Assembly: GCA_000722615.1 (NCBI GenBank)
Contig: JOKI01000009.1
Location: 1 to 64,000, forward strand
Direction of reading: 5' to 3'
DNA from: Pseudorhizobium pelagicum
GTDB lineage: Bacteria > Pseudomonadota > Alphaproteobacteria > Rhizobiales > Rhizobiaceae
Length of the DNA stretch: 64,000 bases
This document shows positions 18,201-27,783 of the stretch, piece after piece. The notes under the pieces were generated by a model. That model had not been told where the DNA came from and made no database searches. It was given only the letters and a program-made list of their open reading frames with translations. Made by a program: the position numbers and the translations under genes. How positions within the stretch are numbered: position 1 is the stretch's first letter; each line of letters begins with the position of its first letter.

Positions 18201-18630
18201 CAAGCGCGCCCGTCCGATCATCATGACCTCGATTGCCATGTCGGCGGGCATGCTGCCCTCGGCGCTTGGCGTCGGCGAAGGCGGCTCCTTCCGCGCACCC
18301 ATGGCGATTGCGGTGATCGGCGGCATCATCGTCTCGACCGTGCTGTCGCTGATCGTCGTGCCGGCCTTCTTCCTGATCATGGACGATGTCTCCCGCCTGC
18401 TCGCGCGCCTCTTCGGCGGCATGTTCGGCAAGAAGGAAGAGGAAGACGCGGCATTCTCCTCCGAGGTGCTGAGCCGCCACGCGCAGGAAGCATCGCAATC
18501 GATCACCACGCTTGAAGAACGCGTTGCCTCCATCGAGAAGCAGAACCGCGCCAACGACGACCGCGACAAGGGCGAGCCTGGCTCCCCCGGCTCCAATGTC
18601 CTGAGGCTGACGCCCTGGGCGGCGGAGTAG
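15289..18630 (+). CDS. RND multidrug/hydrophobe efflux pump (AcrB/MexB-like permease)
   Basis: 1113 residues, with twelve expected membrane helices in two repeats and two large periplasmic loops (about 35-340 and 560-860). The family landmarks include SIRNPIAPLLGFALLLFMGV at the start, GILVDDAIVEVENIARH (the proton-relay Asp pair) in helix 4, and GIVTKNAILLVDFAIEMRR in helix 10. The C-terminal tail after residue 1050 is hydrophilic with a short coiled coil. A GAGG element precedes ATG 15289. It uses the proton gradient to export lipophilic compounds; the substrate is not predictable. Confidence 0.93.
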   Translation: MNFSAWSIRNPIAPLLGFALLLFMGVQSFYSLPITRFPNIDVPVVSITVVQSGASPAELEMQVTREVEDAVASISGVDEISSTVVDGQSQTVVMFRIEKPTDEAVQDTKDAIDRIRSDLPASAEEPVVSKIDVEGQAIQTFAVSSPNMTLEELSWFVDDTIKRELQGQPGIGRIDRYGGADREIRIALNPDKLDAYGITAVDVNNQLRGTNVDLGSGRGQVAGNEQTIRTLGDARTVEQLADTTIALSGGRFVRLAEIGTIDDTYEEQKSFSRFNGVPSVTFAVFRAKGASEVSVAETVGESLATVRAAYPDVNIEMVDDSVYFTYGNYEAALHTLIEGALLAIVVVMLFLKNWRATVIAAVALPLSAIPTFWVMELLGFSLNLVSFLALTLATGILVDDAIVEVENIARHIKMGKTPYRAALEAADEIGLAVIATSFTIIAVFVPVSFMPGIPGQYFIQFGLTVAFSVVFSLLVARLITPLMAAYWMRAEDAMDDHQDNDGRLMRAYTWMVTGTTRKWYMRYATLLGAIAFLVGSLALLAQVPGSFLPPEDSSRIVLSVELPPNATLDETAETTDRIYEATRDLEGVEGVFILGGASPKGDLELRRATVRVILENIDHSLFKTLVNKGLGSIPLLGDTIPKVPDHGRTRPQWEIERELLAKLQSIPDVRISKLNDRAERELSFNFLSSSEEDLNEAVSTLESKLRASPILANVSSEGALPRPELQIRPRTDEAARLGITPQQISETIRVATIGDVDAQLPKMSIDDRQIPIRVQASLDFRRDLSAIRALQIKTATGETVPLYSVADVDYAEGPSSIRRNDRSRVVSIGSDVPFGTALDTSTEEFKRIVSETELPPSVRLAESGDAKVQAEMTAGFANAMLLGLLLVLVVLILLFKDVIQPFTILLSLPLAIGGVAIALIITQNSLSMPVLIGILMLMGIVTKNAILLVDFAIEMRRHGMERVHAMVEAGRKRARPIIMTSIAMSAGMLPSALGVGEGGSFRAPMAIAVIGGIIVSTVLSLIVVPAFFLIMDDVSRLLARLFGGMFGKKEEEDAAFSSEVLSRHAQEASQSITTLEERVASIEKQNRANDDRDKGEPGSPGSNVLRLTPWAAE

Positions 18631-18662
18631 ACGGCGGTAAAGCCTGCATCCCCAGTACATCG

Positions 18663-18688
18663 AAGGCCGGGTCCGTCCCGGCCTTTTT
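18663..18688 (+). terminator. Intrinsic terminator of the RND operon
   Basis: A 9-bp stem (18663-18671 with 18677-18685) with loop TCCGT is followed by TTTTT, 33 bases after the pump stop codon. Confidence 0.9.
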
Positions 18689-18712
18689 CATGCGCGTCGT
18701 CCCGCGTCACAT

Positions 18713-18726
18713 TTGATCGAAGTCAA
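18713..18726. promoter_or_regulatory. FNR/FixK/Dnr-like box
   Basis: TTGATCGAAGTCAA matches the FNR-family consensus TTGAT-N4-ATCAA with one mismatch. It lies about 70-80 bases before the Crp/Fnr gene, so it may reflect autoregulation or control by another FNR-type protein. Confidence 0.55.
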
Positions 18727-18792
18727 AAGGCTCCGGCGCTGCTGCTGCTAGATTTCGATCTTCACCGGTGTCTCCAGCAGCCGGATGTGACG

Positions 18793-19497
18793 ATGGAAGA
18801 TCCGACGGTCCAGATGAACAAGAGCCTCAAAGTGAACAGCCGCGACAAGGCGCTCCTGGTGCGAACACCGTTCATGTCGGCGTTGAGCAACGAGGCTCTG
18901 CTCAAGATGCTGAATGCCGCCACGATCAGCAGCCTGCCGGCCCGCCACGTGGTCTTCCGTGAAGGAACCCCTGCCGATCACTTCTACTGCGTGCTTGGCG
19001 GCTACGTGCGCCTCTACCGTCTGAACCGGGAGGGACGCGAGGCCGACATCCGCGTCTGCGGCCCCGGCGACACCTTTGCCGAATGCCAGATTTTCGGCGA
19101 CGATACCTACCGCTTCAACGCCCAGACCGCCGAGAACACCACCTTTGCCCGTTTCGACACCCGCACGGTCCGGACACTTGCCGAGCAGGAGCCGGACATC
19201 GCCAAGGCCATCATGGCCTGCCTGTCGCAGCACCTGCTGACGACCATGGATTGCGTCGCCAACGACCGGCTGCACACGGCACAGCAGCGGGTCGCGGAAT
19301 ACCTCCTGAAGAATTGCCCCGTCAGCGGCGGCCCGGCCTCGCTCCGCCTGCCCTTCCAGAAGAACCTGCTCGCCGGCATGCTGGGTCTGGCGCCCGAGGC
19401 CCTGTCGCGGGCCTTCTCCTCGCTTCGCCGCATCGGCGTCACCGTCCGCGGCCGCGTCGTGCAGATCGGTGACGTCAGGGCCCTGCGGGACATCTAG
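18793..19497 (+). CDS. Crp/Fnr-family transcriptional regulator
   Basis: 234 residues: an N-terminal cyclic-nucleotide-binding-like beta roll (residues about 30-140; FREGTPADHFYCVLGGYVRL), a dimerisation helix and a C-terminal helix-turn-helix (LLAGMLGLAPEALSRAFSSL). The four N-terminal cysteines of oxygen-sensing Fnr are absent, so an Fe-S sensor is unlikely; Dnr-like (nitric oxide/heme) or ligand-sensing types are possible. The start is uncertain: GTG 18787, ATG 18793 and ATG 18814 are in frame and none has a good Shine-Dalgarno sequence. Convergent with ureG (9 bases). Confidence 0.88.
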   Translation: MEDPTVQMNKSLKVNSRDKALLVRTPFMSALSNEALLKMLNAATISSLPARHVVFREGTPADHFYCVLGGYVRLYRLNREGREADIRVCGPGDTFAECQIFGDDTYRFNAQTAENTTFARFDTRTVRTLAEQEPDIAKAIMACLSQHLLTTMDCVANDRLHTAQQRVAEYLLKNCPVSGGPASLRLPFQKNLLAGMLGLAPEALSRAFSSLRRIGVTVRGRVVQIGDVRALRDI

Positions 19498-19506
19498 CCA
19501 GCAGCC

Positions 19507-20118
<612 letters not shown>

Positions 20119-20148
20119 GGTGTTTCCTTTCGTCAGAAGGCTCGTCCC

Positions 20149-20820
20149 TCAGGAGCGGAAGAGCCTGGAATGCTGTGTCTCGTGGCGAAGCGAAGCGATC
20201 TCCGCCTGGATGCAGGAGGTGCCGAGGTCGTCGAGCGTGGTGGAGGCGGCACGCGACGCCACCGCGACGATCTCCTCCTCCAGAGCCGCCAGGACCGCCA
20301 CGCCCTCGGACTGACCGCAGACGCCGAGCCGGATGGCGGCCGATATCATCTGGGACACTGCCGCATGCAGATAGGCTGCCATCGCATCCTCTGCCGGCAC
20401 CGCCTGGGCCCCGGCAACGCTGCCGACCGCAACCGGAAACGGCAGGTCGTCCGGCAGGCGCTCGAAAACCGTACTCGGCCATGCCCGCGCGGCGCCGACG
20501 AAGGCCCGTCCCAGCGACAGCGTTTCCAGGTATCGCTCGGCCGAACCGGCCAGCGCCAGCCCGAGGTCGGCCGCCTCACGAAGATCGGCCTCGCTCTCAT
20601 GGCTGCGCCAAGTATGGTAGAACAGCACGGCATCGTTCCAGAGCGCGCCGTGGCGCAGGAGCGTGGCGATCCAGCCCTGCAGGCCGGTCGCATCCGCCAC
20701 CAGCCGATCATGCACCGCCCGCTCCAGCCCACCGGAATAGGCAAAGCCGCCGATCGGAAAGGCCGGCGACATCCAGGCCATCAGCCGGAGCAGCGCCTGT
20801 GTGGCAAGCCCTTCACCCAT
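20149..20820 (-). CDS. ureF: Urease accessory protein UreF
   Basis: 223 residues, all-helical UreF family, with the N-terminal LMAWMSPAFPIGGFAYSGGL and the AAIRLGVCGQSEGVAVLAAL stretch. It acts as the GTPase-regulating scaffold between UreD and UreG. The gene starts 5 bases after ureE. Confidence 0.95.
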   Translation of the reverse strand: MGEGLATQALLRLMAWMSPAFPIGGFAYSGGLERAVHDRLVADATGLQGWIATLLRHGALWNDAVLFYHTWRSHESEADLREAADLGLALAGSAERYLETLSLGRAFVGAARAWPSTVFERLPDDLPFPVAVGSVAGAQAVPAEDAMAAYLHAAVSQMISAAIRLGVCGQSEGVAVLAALEEEIVAVASRAASTTLDDLGTSCIQAEIASLRHETQHSRLFRS

Positions 20821-20825
20821 GCGCG

Positions 20826-21287
20826 TCAGCCATGCGCATGATGGTCATGGCCGCCATGGGCGTGATAGGCACCGCGCACCGGGTGGAAGGGCTCCTCCAC
20901 TTCGGCGACCGTGGCACCCAGCCCCTCCAGCATCTGCCGGATCACGTGGTCGCGCAGGATGAGAATGCGTCCCTCCTCGATCTGTGCCGACAGATGGCGG
21001 TTGCCGAGATGCCAGGCGAGTTCGATCAGGTGCAGCGGGTCGCGCGGCTTGATCTCGAAGAGCTTCTCGGGAGCGGCCGCGATCGCGACGTTGCTGCCGT
21101 CGTCGAGGATCAGCCGGTCGCCGTCGGCAAACAGCACCGCCTCCTTCAGGTCGAGCATCACCATCTCGCCGTTCGACAGATGCAGCACCTTGCGGCGCAG
21201 ATGGCGCAGGTCGTGCGGCAGGGCGATCGTGTCGACCGGCGGATCGGTGATGACGCCGGCCTTGTGATGGGAACGAATGTACTGCAT
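20826..21287 (-). CDS. ureE: Urease nickel metallochaperone UreE
   Basis: 153 residues with the UreE N-terminal ([18 protein letters not shown]) and metal-binding C-terminal domains. The C-terminus is His-rich ([14 protein letters not shown]), typical of UreE proteins that store or hand over nickel to UreG. Preceded by the DUF2459 gene by 12 bases. Confidence 0.95.
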   Translation of the reverse strand: MQYIRSHHKAGVITDPPVDTIALPHDLRHLRRKVLHLSNGEMVMLDLKEAVLFADGDRLILDDGSNVAIAAAPEKLFEIKPRDPLHLIELAWHLGNRHLSAQIEEGRILILRDHVIRQMLEGLGATVAEVEEPFHPVRGAYHAHGGHDHHAHG

Positions 21288-21299
21288 CAGAAACTCCGG

Positions 21300-21971
21300 T
21301 CAGTTGAAAAGCTTGAGTGAGAAGGTAAGGGTCTGCGGCAGCGGGTTCCAGAGGCCTGTGCGCACACCGGAAGCCCTCAGCGCCTGCGCCGTCCACGTGT
21401 TGCAGCCGATCAGCGCATTGAAGGCCCCCTTCGCCTCGAAGAAGCGGTCATACGGTCCATATCCCGCGTCCGGTATCGCCGCAACGGCATCCGGCGCCTG
21501 CGCAAAGCTTTGGCGAATGAACACCTGCAGCCTTTCGAATTCCTCCGCTCCAAGCTCAAGCGCCGTGACCGCAGGATGCCCTTCGTCGAGTTCGCCGGTG
21601 ACGTCGACATGGAGCACGGAACTGTCGACGGTCAGCGCCCGAAAGACGGGCATCGGTTTCAGATCGCCCCAGGTCGGCGTTTCCAGATAGAAGGCCCGCC
21701 CGCCCCAGCCGATGATCATCCATCGGGCGCCCGCTTCCGCGACAGGGACGCCGGACCGTTCGAGGAAGGCAAAGGCCGCGCGCGTGTCGGCGTCGAGCGG
21801 GATGGCGATGTCGGTGTGGATGGGATTGGACAGGACCAGGATCCGCCGCGTCTCACCACCGTTGTCTTCCGCCGCCTGCGACCACAGCGGCAGCGGAATG
21901 AGGGCGCCGGCGGCGACTGCGCCGACGATGATAAGCATCACCGCCAGCAGCCGCCGCAGCACTCTCATCAT
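21300..21971 (-). CDS. DUF2459 / TIGR02117 urease-operon-associated membrane protein
   Basis: About 223 residues. One N-terminal membrane helix (LLAVMLIIVGAVAAGALIPL) is followed by an extracytoplasmic domain with NPIHTDIAIPLDADTR, GWGGRAFYLETPTWGDLK and GCNTWTAQALRASG motifs. TIGR02117 proteins are repeatedly found in alphaproteobacterial urease operons; the role is unknown. The conserved Cys in GCNTWTA and His in HTDIAI might form a catalytic site, which is speculation. The ATG at 21971 was chosen because the GTG at 21998 runs to within 2 bases of the ureC stop. Confidence 0.82.
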   Translation of the reverse strand: MMRVLRRLLAVMLIIVGAVAAGALIPLPLWSQAAEDNGGETRRILVLSNPIHTDIAIPLDADTRAAFAFLERSGVPVAEAGARWMIIGWGGRAFYLETPTWGDLKPMPVFRALTVDSSVLHVDVTGELDEGHPAVTALELGAEEFERLQVFIRQSFAQAPDAVAAIPDAGYGPYDRFFEAKGAFNALIGCNTWTAQALRASGVRTGLWNPLPQTLTFSLKLFN

Positions 21972-21999
21972 GCGGTTGCCTTGATCTCTCGGTGCCACC

Positions 22000-23706
22000 T
22001 CAGAACAGGAAGTAGCGCTGCGCCATCGGCAGCACGGTTGCCGGTTCGCAGGTCAGAAGCTCGCCGTCGGCACGCACCTCGTAGGTTTCCGGATCGACCT
22101 CGATATGCGGCGTCAGCGAATTGTGGATCATCGACGCCTTGGAGATCGCCCGCGTGTTCTTCACCGCCAGCAGTTTCTTGGCGATGCCGAGACGCTGCGC
22201 CAGCCCGGCATCGAGCGAGGCCTGGCTGACGAAGGTGACCGAGGAATTGGTGCGCAGCTTGCCGTAGGCCGCAAACATCGGCCGGTAGTGCATCGGCTGC
22301 GGCGTCGGGATCGAGGCGTTCGGATCGCCCATGGGGGCCGCCGCAATCGAGCCACCCATCAGGATCATCTCCGGCTTGACGCCGAAGAAGGCCGGGTTCC
22401 ACAGCACCAGATCGGCACGCTTGCCGACTTCCACCGAGCCAATCTCGTGCGAAAGACCGTGAGCGATCGCCGGATTGATCGTGTATTTGGCGATGTAGCG
22501 GCGGACGCGGAAGTTATCGTTCTCGCCCTTTTCCTCGGCCAGCCGCCCGCGCTGGCGCTTCATCTTGTCGGCGGTCTGCCAGGTGCGGATCGCCACCTCG
22601 CCGACGCGGCCCATGGCCTGGCTGTCCGACGAGATGATCGAGAAGGCGCCGATGTCGTGCAGGATGTCTTCGGCCGCAATCGTTTCCTTGCGGATGCGGC
22701 TTTCGGCAAACGCGATGTCTTCCGGGATCGACGGCGACAGGTGATGGCAGACCATCAGCATGTCGAGATGCTCCGCCAGCGTGTTGATCGTATAGGGCCG
22801 CGTCGGATTGGTGGACGAGGGAATGACGTTCGGCTGGCCGCAGACCTTGATGATGTCGGGCGCATGGCCGCCGCCCGCCCCTTCCGTGTGGAAGGCATGG
22901 ATGGTGCGGCCCTTGATCGCCGCGACGGTGTTCTCGACGAAGCCGGACTCGTTCAGCGTGTCCGTGTGGATCATCACCTGCACGTCGTATTCGTCGGCGA
23001 CCGTCAGGCAGTTGTCGATCGCGGCGGGCGTCGTGCCCCAGTCCTCGTGCAGCTTCAGCGAGGAGGCGCCTGCAAGGATCATCTCCTCCAGCGGCGCCGG
23101 CAGCGAGGCGTTCCCCTTGCCGGCAAGCGCCAGATTCATCGGAAAGCCGTCGAAGCTCTCGATCATCCGCTCGATGTGCCAGGCGCCGGTGCAGGTGGTG
23201 GCGAGCGTGCCGTGTGCCGGGCCGGAACCGCCGCCCAGCATGCAGGTGATGCCGCTCATCAGCGCTTCCTCGATCTGCTGCGGGCAGATGTAGTGGATAT
23301 GCGCGTCCATGCCGCCGGCGGTCAGGATCTTGCCCTCACCGGCAATCGCTTCCGTGGAGGGACCGACGATGATCGTCACGCCCGGCTGTGTGTCCGGATT
23401 GCCGGCCTTGCCGATCGCATGGATGCGGCCGTCCTTGAGGCCGACGTCGGCCTTGTAGATGCCGGTGTGGTCGACGATCAGGGCATTGGTGATGACCGTG
23501 TCCACGGCACCCTCGGCGCGGGTCGCCTGGCTCTGGCCCATGCCGTCGCGGATGACCTTGCCGCCGCCAAACTTCACCTCTTCGCCATAGGTGGTGAAAT
23601 CCTTCTCCACCTCGATGAAGAGCTCCGTATCGGCAAGCCTGACCTTGTCGCCGACGGTCGGACCGAACATCGAGGCATAGCTGGCGCGGGACATCTTGTG
23701 GGGCAT
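22000..23706 (-). CDS. ureC: Urease alpha subunit (catalytic)
   Basis: 568 residues, normal length. All active-site residues are present: His136 and His138 ([11 protein letters not shown]), carbamylated Lys218 (SLKLHEDWG), His247 (IHTDTLNE), His273 ([11 protein letters not shown]), flap Cys320 and His321 (VCHHL), and Asp361 (SSDSQAMGR). It binds two nickel ions and hydrolyses urea to ammonia and carbamate. Works with UreA and UreB as separate subunits. A possible alternative start is the ATG four codons in ([10 protein letters not shown]). Confidence 0.98.
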   Translation of the reverse strand: MPHKMSRASYASMFGPTVGDKVRLADTELFIEVEKDFTTYGEEVKFGGGKVIRDGMGQSQATRAEGAVDTVITNALIVDHTGIYKADVGLKDGRIHAIGKAGNPDTQPGVTIIVGPSTEAIAGEGKILTAGGMDAHIHYICPQQIEEALMSGITCMLGGGSGPAHGTLATTCTGAWHIERMIESFDGFPMNLALAGKGNASLPAPLEEMILAGASSLKLHEDWGTTPAAIDNCLTVADEYDVQVMIHTDTLNESGFVENTVAAIKGRTIHAFHTEGAGGGHAPDIIKVCGQPNVIPSSTNPTRPYTINTLAEHLDMLMVCHHLSPSIPEDIAFAESRIRKETIAAEDILHDIGAFSIISSDSQAMGRVGEVAIRTWQTADKMKRQRGRLAEEKGENDNFRVRRYIAKYTINPAIAHGLSHEIGSVEVGKRADLVLWNPAFFGVKPEMILMGGSIAAAPMGDPNASIPTPQPMHYRPMFAAYGKLRTNSSVTFVSQASLDAGLAQRLGIAKKLLAVKNTRAISKASMIHNSLTPHIEVDPETYEVRADGELLTCEPATVLPMAQRYFLF

Positions 23707-23760
23707 GGCAAATAGACCTTGTGAAATCGGAGACGGTCGAAACGAAGCGATGAGGCGGCG

Positions 23761-24168
23761 TCAGTTGTCCGTCAGATCCGTGAGTTCCTTCAGTTGCTCG
23801 GTGCGCTGGCGCGTCAGATCCGCCTGGCAGGCGTAGATGAGCATGGGCTCCATCGAACCGCCGCGGGCCTGATAGCCATAGGAGGCGCAATGGGCATCGC
23901 GAAACGCCACCCAGGCGCGTTGCGCCGCGACCAGCGCTGCATCGGCACCGCGCAGATCCGCCATCGCATCCGCGTCGGCAGCCTTCGTCGCCTGACGCGA
24001 CAGCTTGTACTGCGCGTTAAGAAGCTCATCGGCCTCGACGAAATCCTGTTCCGCGCAGTAGGTCATCTCCATCTGCGTCTGCGCATCCTCGCAGTTGACC
24101 TCCGGGTCCTGCGCCTGCGCGGCGAAGGGCAGAAGCAGAGTGGCCATAGCAATCAGGAGAGATCTCAC
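23761..24168 (-). CDS. LprI-like (DUF1311) secreted protein inside the urease operon
   Basis: 135 residues with a signal peptide (residues 1-20, ending AQAQ). Four cysteines suggest disulfides ([19 protein letters not shown], then AHCASYG and YACQAD). The DUF1311/LprI fold includes inhibitors of lysozyme. The start overlaps the ureB stop by 4 bases (ATGA on the minus strand) and the ureC gene follows after 54 bases, so it is part of the urease transcript. A direct link to urease is unknown. Confidence 0.85.
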   Translation of the reverse strand: MRSLLIAMATLLLPFAAQAQDPEVNCEDAQTQMEMTYCAEQDFVEADELLNAQYKLSRQATKAADADAMADLRGADAALVAAQRAWVAFRDAHCASYGYQARGGSMEPMLIYACQADLTRQRTEQLKELTDLTDN

Positions 24169-24470
24169 AGCGCACCCATGATCTTCTGCTGGAAGCCGTA
24201 AACCCTGCGCTCACCTGAGAGCGGGATCAGCGTCACCTGCCGCGTCTGCCCCGGCTCGAAGCGGACAGCAGTTCCGGCCGGGATGTCGAGGCGCATGCCG
24301 CGGGCCATGTCCCGGTCGAAGGCAAGCCCCTCGTTGGTCTCGAAAAAGTGGTAGTGGCTGCCGACCTGGATCGGCCGGTCGCCGGTGTTGGCGACCTCGA
24401 TCACGATCGTCGGCCGACCGACGTTCAGTTCGATTTCGCCTTCTGCGGCAATGACTTCGCCCGGGATCAT
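24165..24470 (-). CDS. ureB: Urease beta subunit
   Basis: 101 residues, the standard length with the start at [16 protein letters not shown], preceded by GGGAG at 8-9 bases. Upstream extension to 24506 adds 12 residues absent from the family. The [15 protein letters not shown] and [17 protein letters not shown] signatures are intact. Forms the trimeric urease core with UreA and UreC. Confidence 0.97.
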   Translation of the reverse strand: MIPGEVIAAEGEIELNVGRPTIVIEVANTGDRPIQVGSHYHFFETNEGLAFDRDMARGMRLDIPAGTAVRFEPGQTRQVTLIPLSGERRVYGFQQKIMGAL

Positions 24471-24489
24471 GAATCGATCTCCCAATCTC

Positions 24490-24792
24490 TTAACGTATCG
24501 GTTCATGGACGGTGACGAGCTTCGTCCCGTCCGGGAAGGTGGCCTCCACCTGCACGTCGTGGATCATCTCGGCGATGCCCTCCATCACCTGATCGCGGGT
24601 GATCACATGGGCGCCCGCCTCCATCAGGTCGGCAACCGAGCGCCCGTCGCGCGCACCCTCGACGACATAATCGGTGATCAGCGCGATGGCTTCCGGATGG
24701 TTGAGCTTGACGCCCCGCTCCAGCCTGCGCCGCGCCACCATGGCAGCCATGGATATCAGCAGCTTGTCTTTTTCTCTCGGCGTGAGGTTCAT
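24490..24792 (-). CDS. ureA: Urease gamma subunit
   Basis: 100 residues, exactly the family length; [20 protein letters not shown] start, [20 protein letters not shown] and the conserved C-terminal [20 protein letters not shown]. Nineteen bases before ureB and 16 after ureD. Confidence 0.97.
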   Translation of the reverse strand: MNLTPREKDKLLISMAAMVARRRLERGVKLNHPEAIALITDYVVEGARDGRSVADLMEAGAHVITRDQVMEGIAEMIHDVQVEATFPDGTKLVTVHEPIR

Positions 24793-24808
24793 GTTCGTCC
24801 CAATAAAA

Positions 24809-25636
24809 TCAGATGTTCCAGACCTTCGGCACCGCGGCGCCATTACGCAATACGGCAATTGCCGGTACCAGCAGTTTTCTGAGTTCGTAGCCGCTCGACG
24901 CAACGAGCCGCACCACCAGCTTCCCCTGCCAGTGGCTTGCCCCGCCGACCGCACTGCCCAGGCTCTCACGCACTCTCGGCAGCAGGGCCTCGGCCATGGG
25001 GCCGATGTAGAGGAGCGTCGCGAAGGCGGACTGGCCACCGAGCGTCGCCGGGAGGCCCGACAGGAGGTCGATCTCGCCGTCGAGCCGCAGGTCCTCGGCA
25101 TGGATCAGGCGTCCGCCGCGCCGGACCCGCCAGCGGTCGCGGAAGAGGCCGCGCTTCAGCGTCTCGCCCATGGCCTGGCGTCCCATCAGTACGGCTTCGA
25201 CAGCCAGGAACTCGGATGTCTCCTGGAGATCCACGTCCAGGCGGCGGCTGAGCGCGGACTGGTCGAAAAGAATGGTTTCCTGCGGCATCCAGTGCACGGC
25301 AGCCTGATGGCCGACGGTGATCCGGGTGCTCAGGGAGGCGGTATCGGCGGACGCCTTGTAGACCTTCTCGTTCGCCTGCGTCGTCACCGTCAGCCGGGTG
25401 GAGTCAGAGGCGGCGACGGACCATTCGATCACGTCGCCGCCTGTCAGTCCCCCTGACGTGTTGATGAGGATCGCCTCCATCTCGGGCGAAAAGGTCTCAG
25501 GCAGGCGAATCTTCGCGCAACCCTCCTGGTAGAACTCGGCAAGCCGTGTGCGGCCGTCGAAGAGCTTGGTTACAAGGCGCCCTTTGCCCCTTGCCCGCTG
25601 CGGCGCGCCTGGATTGGCTGCTCTTTGCTGCTGCAC
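24809..25636 (-). CDS. ureD: Urease accessory protein UreD (UreH)
   Basis: About 275 residues, in line with rhizobial UreD. Family features: [34 protein letters not shown] and [11 protein letters not shown] near the N-terminus, then [13 protein letters not shown]. It scaffolds the urease apoprotein to UreF and UreG. I chose the GTG at 25636 (AGGGGAC upstream); it makes UreD overlap the esterase gene by 67 bases. A start within the overlap but further upstream cannot be excluded. Confidence 0.9.
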   Translation of the reverse strand: MQQQRAANPGAPQRARGKGRLVTKLFDGRTRLAEFYQEGCAKIRLPETFSPEMEAILINTSGGLTGGDVIEWSVAASDSTRLTVTTQANEKVYKASADTASLSTRITVGHQAAVHWMPQETILFDQSALSRRLDVDLQETSEFLAVEAVLMGRQAMGETLKRGLFRDRWRVRRGGRLIHAEDLRLDGEIDLLSGLPATLGGQSAFATLLYIGPMAEALLPRVRESLGSAVGGASHWQGKLVVRLVASSGYELRKLLVPAIAVLRNGAAVPKVWNI

Positions 25637-26769
25637 GTCGTCCCCTGTGGATCGGCGCCGTCCAGCGCGCCCGTTGCGGCGGCCGTGCAGGGCTCGATCG
25701 CCTTGGCGGCGGCGGGCGCGACCGTGGCAACCATGTCCGACCTGTCGGCCTTCTGGAAGAAGTCCCACATTCGGGCGGCAGGATCAACACTTGGATTGAA
25801 CGAAGGCTGCTTGGCGGAGGCGACCTTGACGATGCCGGCCTGCGCATCGGCATTGGCCGCCATCACGGCGTCCTTCGGGCTGGGCTTTGGCCAGGCATGC
25901 GTGCCGTTCGCAAATACGTAGGAGGCGATGCGTGCGCCGTTCTTGCAGGTGTCGTAGAGGCCGTAGCTGACGCCGTCGGCACTTTCGACCTTGGCGCCGC
26001 CGTTGCAGCCCACAAGTTCGCTCCAGCGCTGCACGGCCGTCTTGAAACCATACTGCCAGTAGGCCTTGCCGCCGCCCGCATAGGGGTTGGCGGTATCCTT
26101 CTCGCCGGCGAACGCCATGATCGAGATCGGGCGCGCCGGCGAACAGCTGCCCGGCCGCCACTGGCCGTCAATCTCGACGGGCGCGCCTGCCCGCAGCGAG
26201 TGCACGAAGCCGGCGGCTGCGAAATCGCCGTGACCGCTGCAGATGTAATGGGAGAGCATGCGCCCGCCGCCGGAATAGCCGGAGGCGTAGATGCGGTCGG
26301 GATCGACGCAGAAATCCTGCTTCACCTTGGTCAGCGCCGAGGTGATGAAGCCGACCTCATCAAGCCCGCCTTGCGCCTGCGTGACGAGCGGCACGTTCCA
26401 GGCGTAGGTCCCTTCCATGTTGCCCGGCAGGCTGCCTTGCAGCGCCACGACCAGAAAACCGTTCTTCTCTGCAACCGTATCCCAGGAACTCCGGTTCAGC
26501 TGCCCCTGCGGGTTGCTGTCGCTGCCGTGGAAGTCGAACACCACCGGCAGCTTTTCCTCGCCCGTATAGGAGGCGGGAACGAAATAGACGCCGGAGCGGG
26601 TCTCATCCGTGGAAGGGATGCTGAACGCGTGACGGCCGGGCTCCAGGGGCTGGCCGCATCCTGCAGCCAGTGCCGCACCGGAACCGGCGCCCAAGAAAAA
26701 GGCCCCTACTCCGATCATGCGAGTAAGAGCGATCAGGGGATGAAAACCAGCAATGCGGGCAAATGCCAT
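25570..26769 (-). CDS. Secreted esterase, polyhydroxybutyrate depolymerase-like
   Basis: 399 residues with a signal peptide (about residues 1-35). The alpha/beta-hydrolase nucleophile motif GYSGGG, the oxyanion-type FDFHGSDSN, and the family segments [20 protein letters not shown] and [11 protein letters not shown] (containing the likely catalytic His) fit the LpqC/PHB-depolymerase-like esterases (CE1 group). Substrate unclear: feruloyl/acetyl esters or short hydroxyalkanoates. The C-terminal 40 residues are low-complexity and overlap ureD. It lies between the urea importer and urease genes, an uncommon insertion. Confidence 0.78.
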   Translation of the reverse strand: MAFARIAGFHPLIALTRMIGVGAFFLGAGSGAALAAGCGQPLEPGRHAFSIPSTDETRSGVYFVPASYTGEEKLPVVFDFHGSDSNPQGQLNRSSWDTVAEKNGFLVVALQGSLPGNMEGTYAWNVPLVTQAQGGLDEVGFITSALTKVKQDFCVDPDRIYASGYSGGGRMLSHYICSGHGDFAAAGFVHSLRAGAPVEIDGQWRPGSCSPARPISIMAFAGEKDTANPYAGGGKAYWQYGFKTAVQRWSELVGCNGGAKVESADGVSYGLYDTCKNGARIASYVFANGTHAWPKPSPKDAVMAANADAQAGIVKVASAKQPSFNPSVDPAARMWDFFQKADRSDMVATVAPAAAKAIEPCTAAATGALDGADPQGTTCSSKEQPIQARRSGQGAKGAL

Positions 26770-26900
26770 CTAGCGCCTCAAAAAGTGGGGTGCAGGAGAG
26801 TCTCACGGTCTGCGGTATGCTCTGAAACCGCAGCGGTGATAGCATAAGCCGGTAAAGCTTAAAACGATTCAAACGAATAGAAGCTATGCGACTATCGACC

Positions 26901-27596
26901 CTAAACAGTAAGATGGCGCCTTGCTTCCGCCGTATCTAGCGTTTCGGCAAGTCCCTGGTGCACAATCTCGCCACGATCCATGATATAGACTTGATCCGCG
27001 AGTTCCCGGCAGAAGTCGAGGTATTGCTCCACCAGCAGGATCGCCATGCCGGTCGAATCCCGCAGGTAGCGGATCGCCCGGCCGATATCCTTGATGATCG
27101 ACGGCTGGATGCCTTCGGTAGGCTCGTCGAGCGAGAGGATTCTCGGCCGCATCACCATCGCCCGACCGATCGCCAGCTGCTGCTGCTGCCCGCCGGACAG
27201 ATCGCCGCCACGTCGCGTCAGCATGCTGCCGAGGACGGGAAACAGGCTGAAGATCTCGTCCGGAATGAAGCGATCCTTGCGGTCGAGTGGTGCAAACCCG
27301 CTTTCGAGGTTTTCCTGGACGGTCAGGAGCGGGAAGATCTCCCTGCCCTGCGGCACATAGCCGATGCCCTTCTTCGCCCGTGCATAGGGCGCCATGCCGT
27401 CGAGCGAAGCGTCGCCGAAGGAGATCCGGCCGGCGCTCACCGGATGCTGGCCGGTGATGGCGCGCAGCAGCGAACTCTTGCCGACGCCGTTGCGGCCGAG
27501 CACGCAGGTGATCTTTCCCATCTCCGCCGTCAGCGACACGCCGCGCAGGGCCTGGGCGGCACCGTAGTGGAGGTTGATGTTGTCGACTGTCAGCAT
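26901..27596 (-). CDS. urtE: Urea ABC transporter ATP-binding protein UrtE
   Basis: 231 residues; Walker A GRNGVGKSS, signature LSGGQQQQLAIG, Walker B ILSLDEPTEGIQPSII, switch His replaced by Gln in LLVEQYLD as is usual in LivF/UrtE proteins. MLTVDNINLHYGAAQALRGV is typical of UrtE. ATG 27596 was chosen because the upstream part of the frame translates repeat sequence (27628-27670). Confidence 0.95.
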   Translation of the reverse strand: MLTVDNINLHYGAAQALRGVSLTAEMGKITCVLGRNGVGKSSLLRAITGQHPVSAGRISFGDASLDGMAPYARAKKGIGYVPQGREIFPLLTVQENLESGFAPLDRKDRFIPDEIFSLFPVLGSMLTRRGGDLSGGQQQQLAIGRAMVMRPRILSLDEPTEGIQPSIIKDIGRAIRYLRDSTGMAILLVEQYLDFCRELADQVYIMDRGEIVHQGLAETLDTAEARRHLTV

Positions 27597-27627
27597 GGGA
27601 ACGTCCTTAAAGTCGGCGCAAGATAAG

Positions 27628-27752
27628 ACCCCCTCTGGCCTGCCGGCCATCTCCCCCACAAGGGGGGAGAGAACCCGGGGCACCCTCTTGCCATCTGCGA
27701 GGAAGGTAGAGCTGGGTTAAGCCCTCCCCCTTGTGGGGAGGGTGGGGAGGGG
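27628..27752. repeat. Palindromic repeat pair R5/R6 between urtD and urtE
   Basis: Left half 27628-27670 belongs to the same group as the repeat at 8812-8856 (CCCTCTGGCCTGCCGGCCAT then a CCCCC-ACA-AGGGGG hairpin). Right half 27719-27752 matches 10339-10375 (TTAAGCCCTCCCCCTTGTGG onward). About 50 bases of unrelated sequence separate them. Confidence 0.85.
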
Positions 27753-27783
27753 ATCTTTCTGGCTTCGAAGTTTTGCATCATCT

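Noticed and set aside
16051..18660. 869-residue antisense frame opposite the RND pump
   Set aside because: Arg/His/Asp-rich shadow caused by high GC3 in the real gene; no domain, no start signal.
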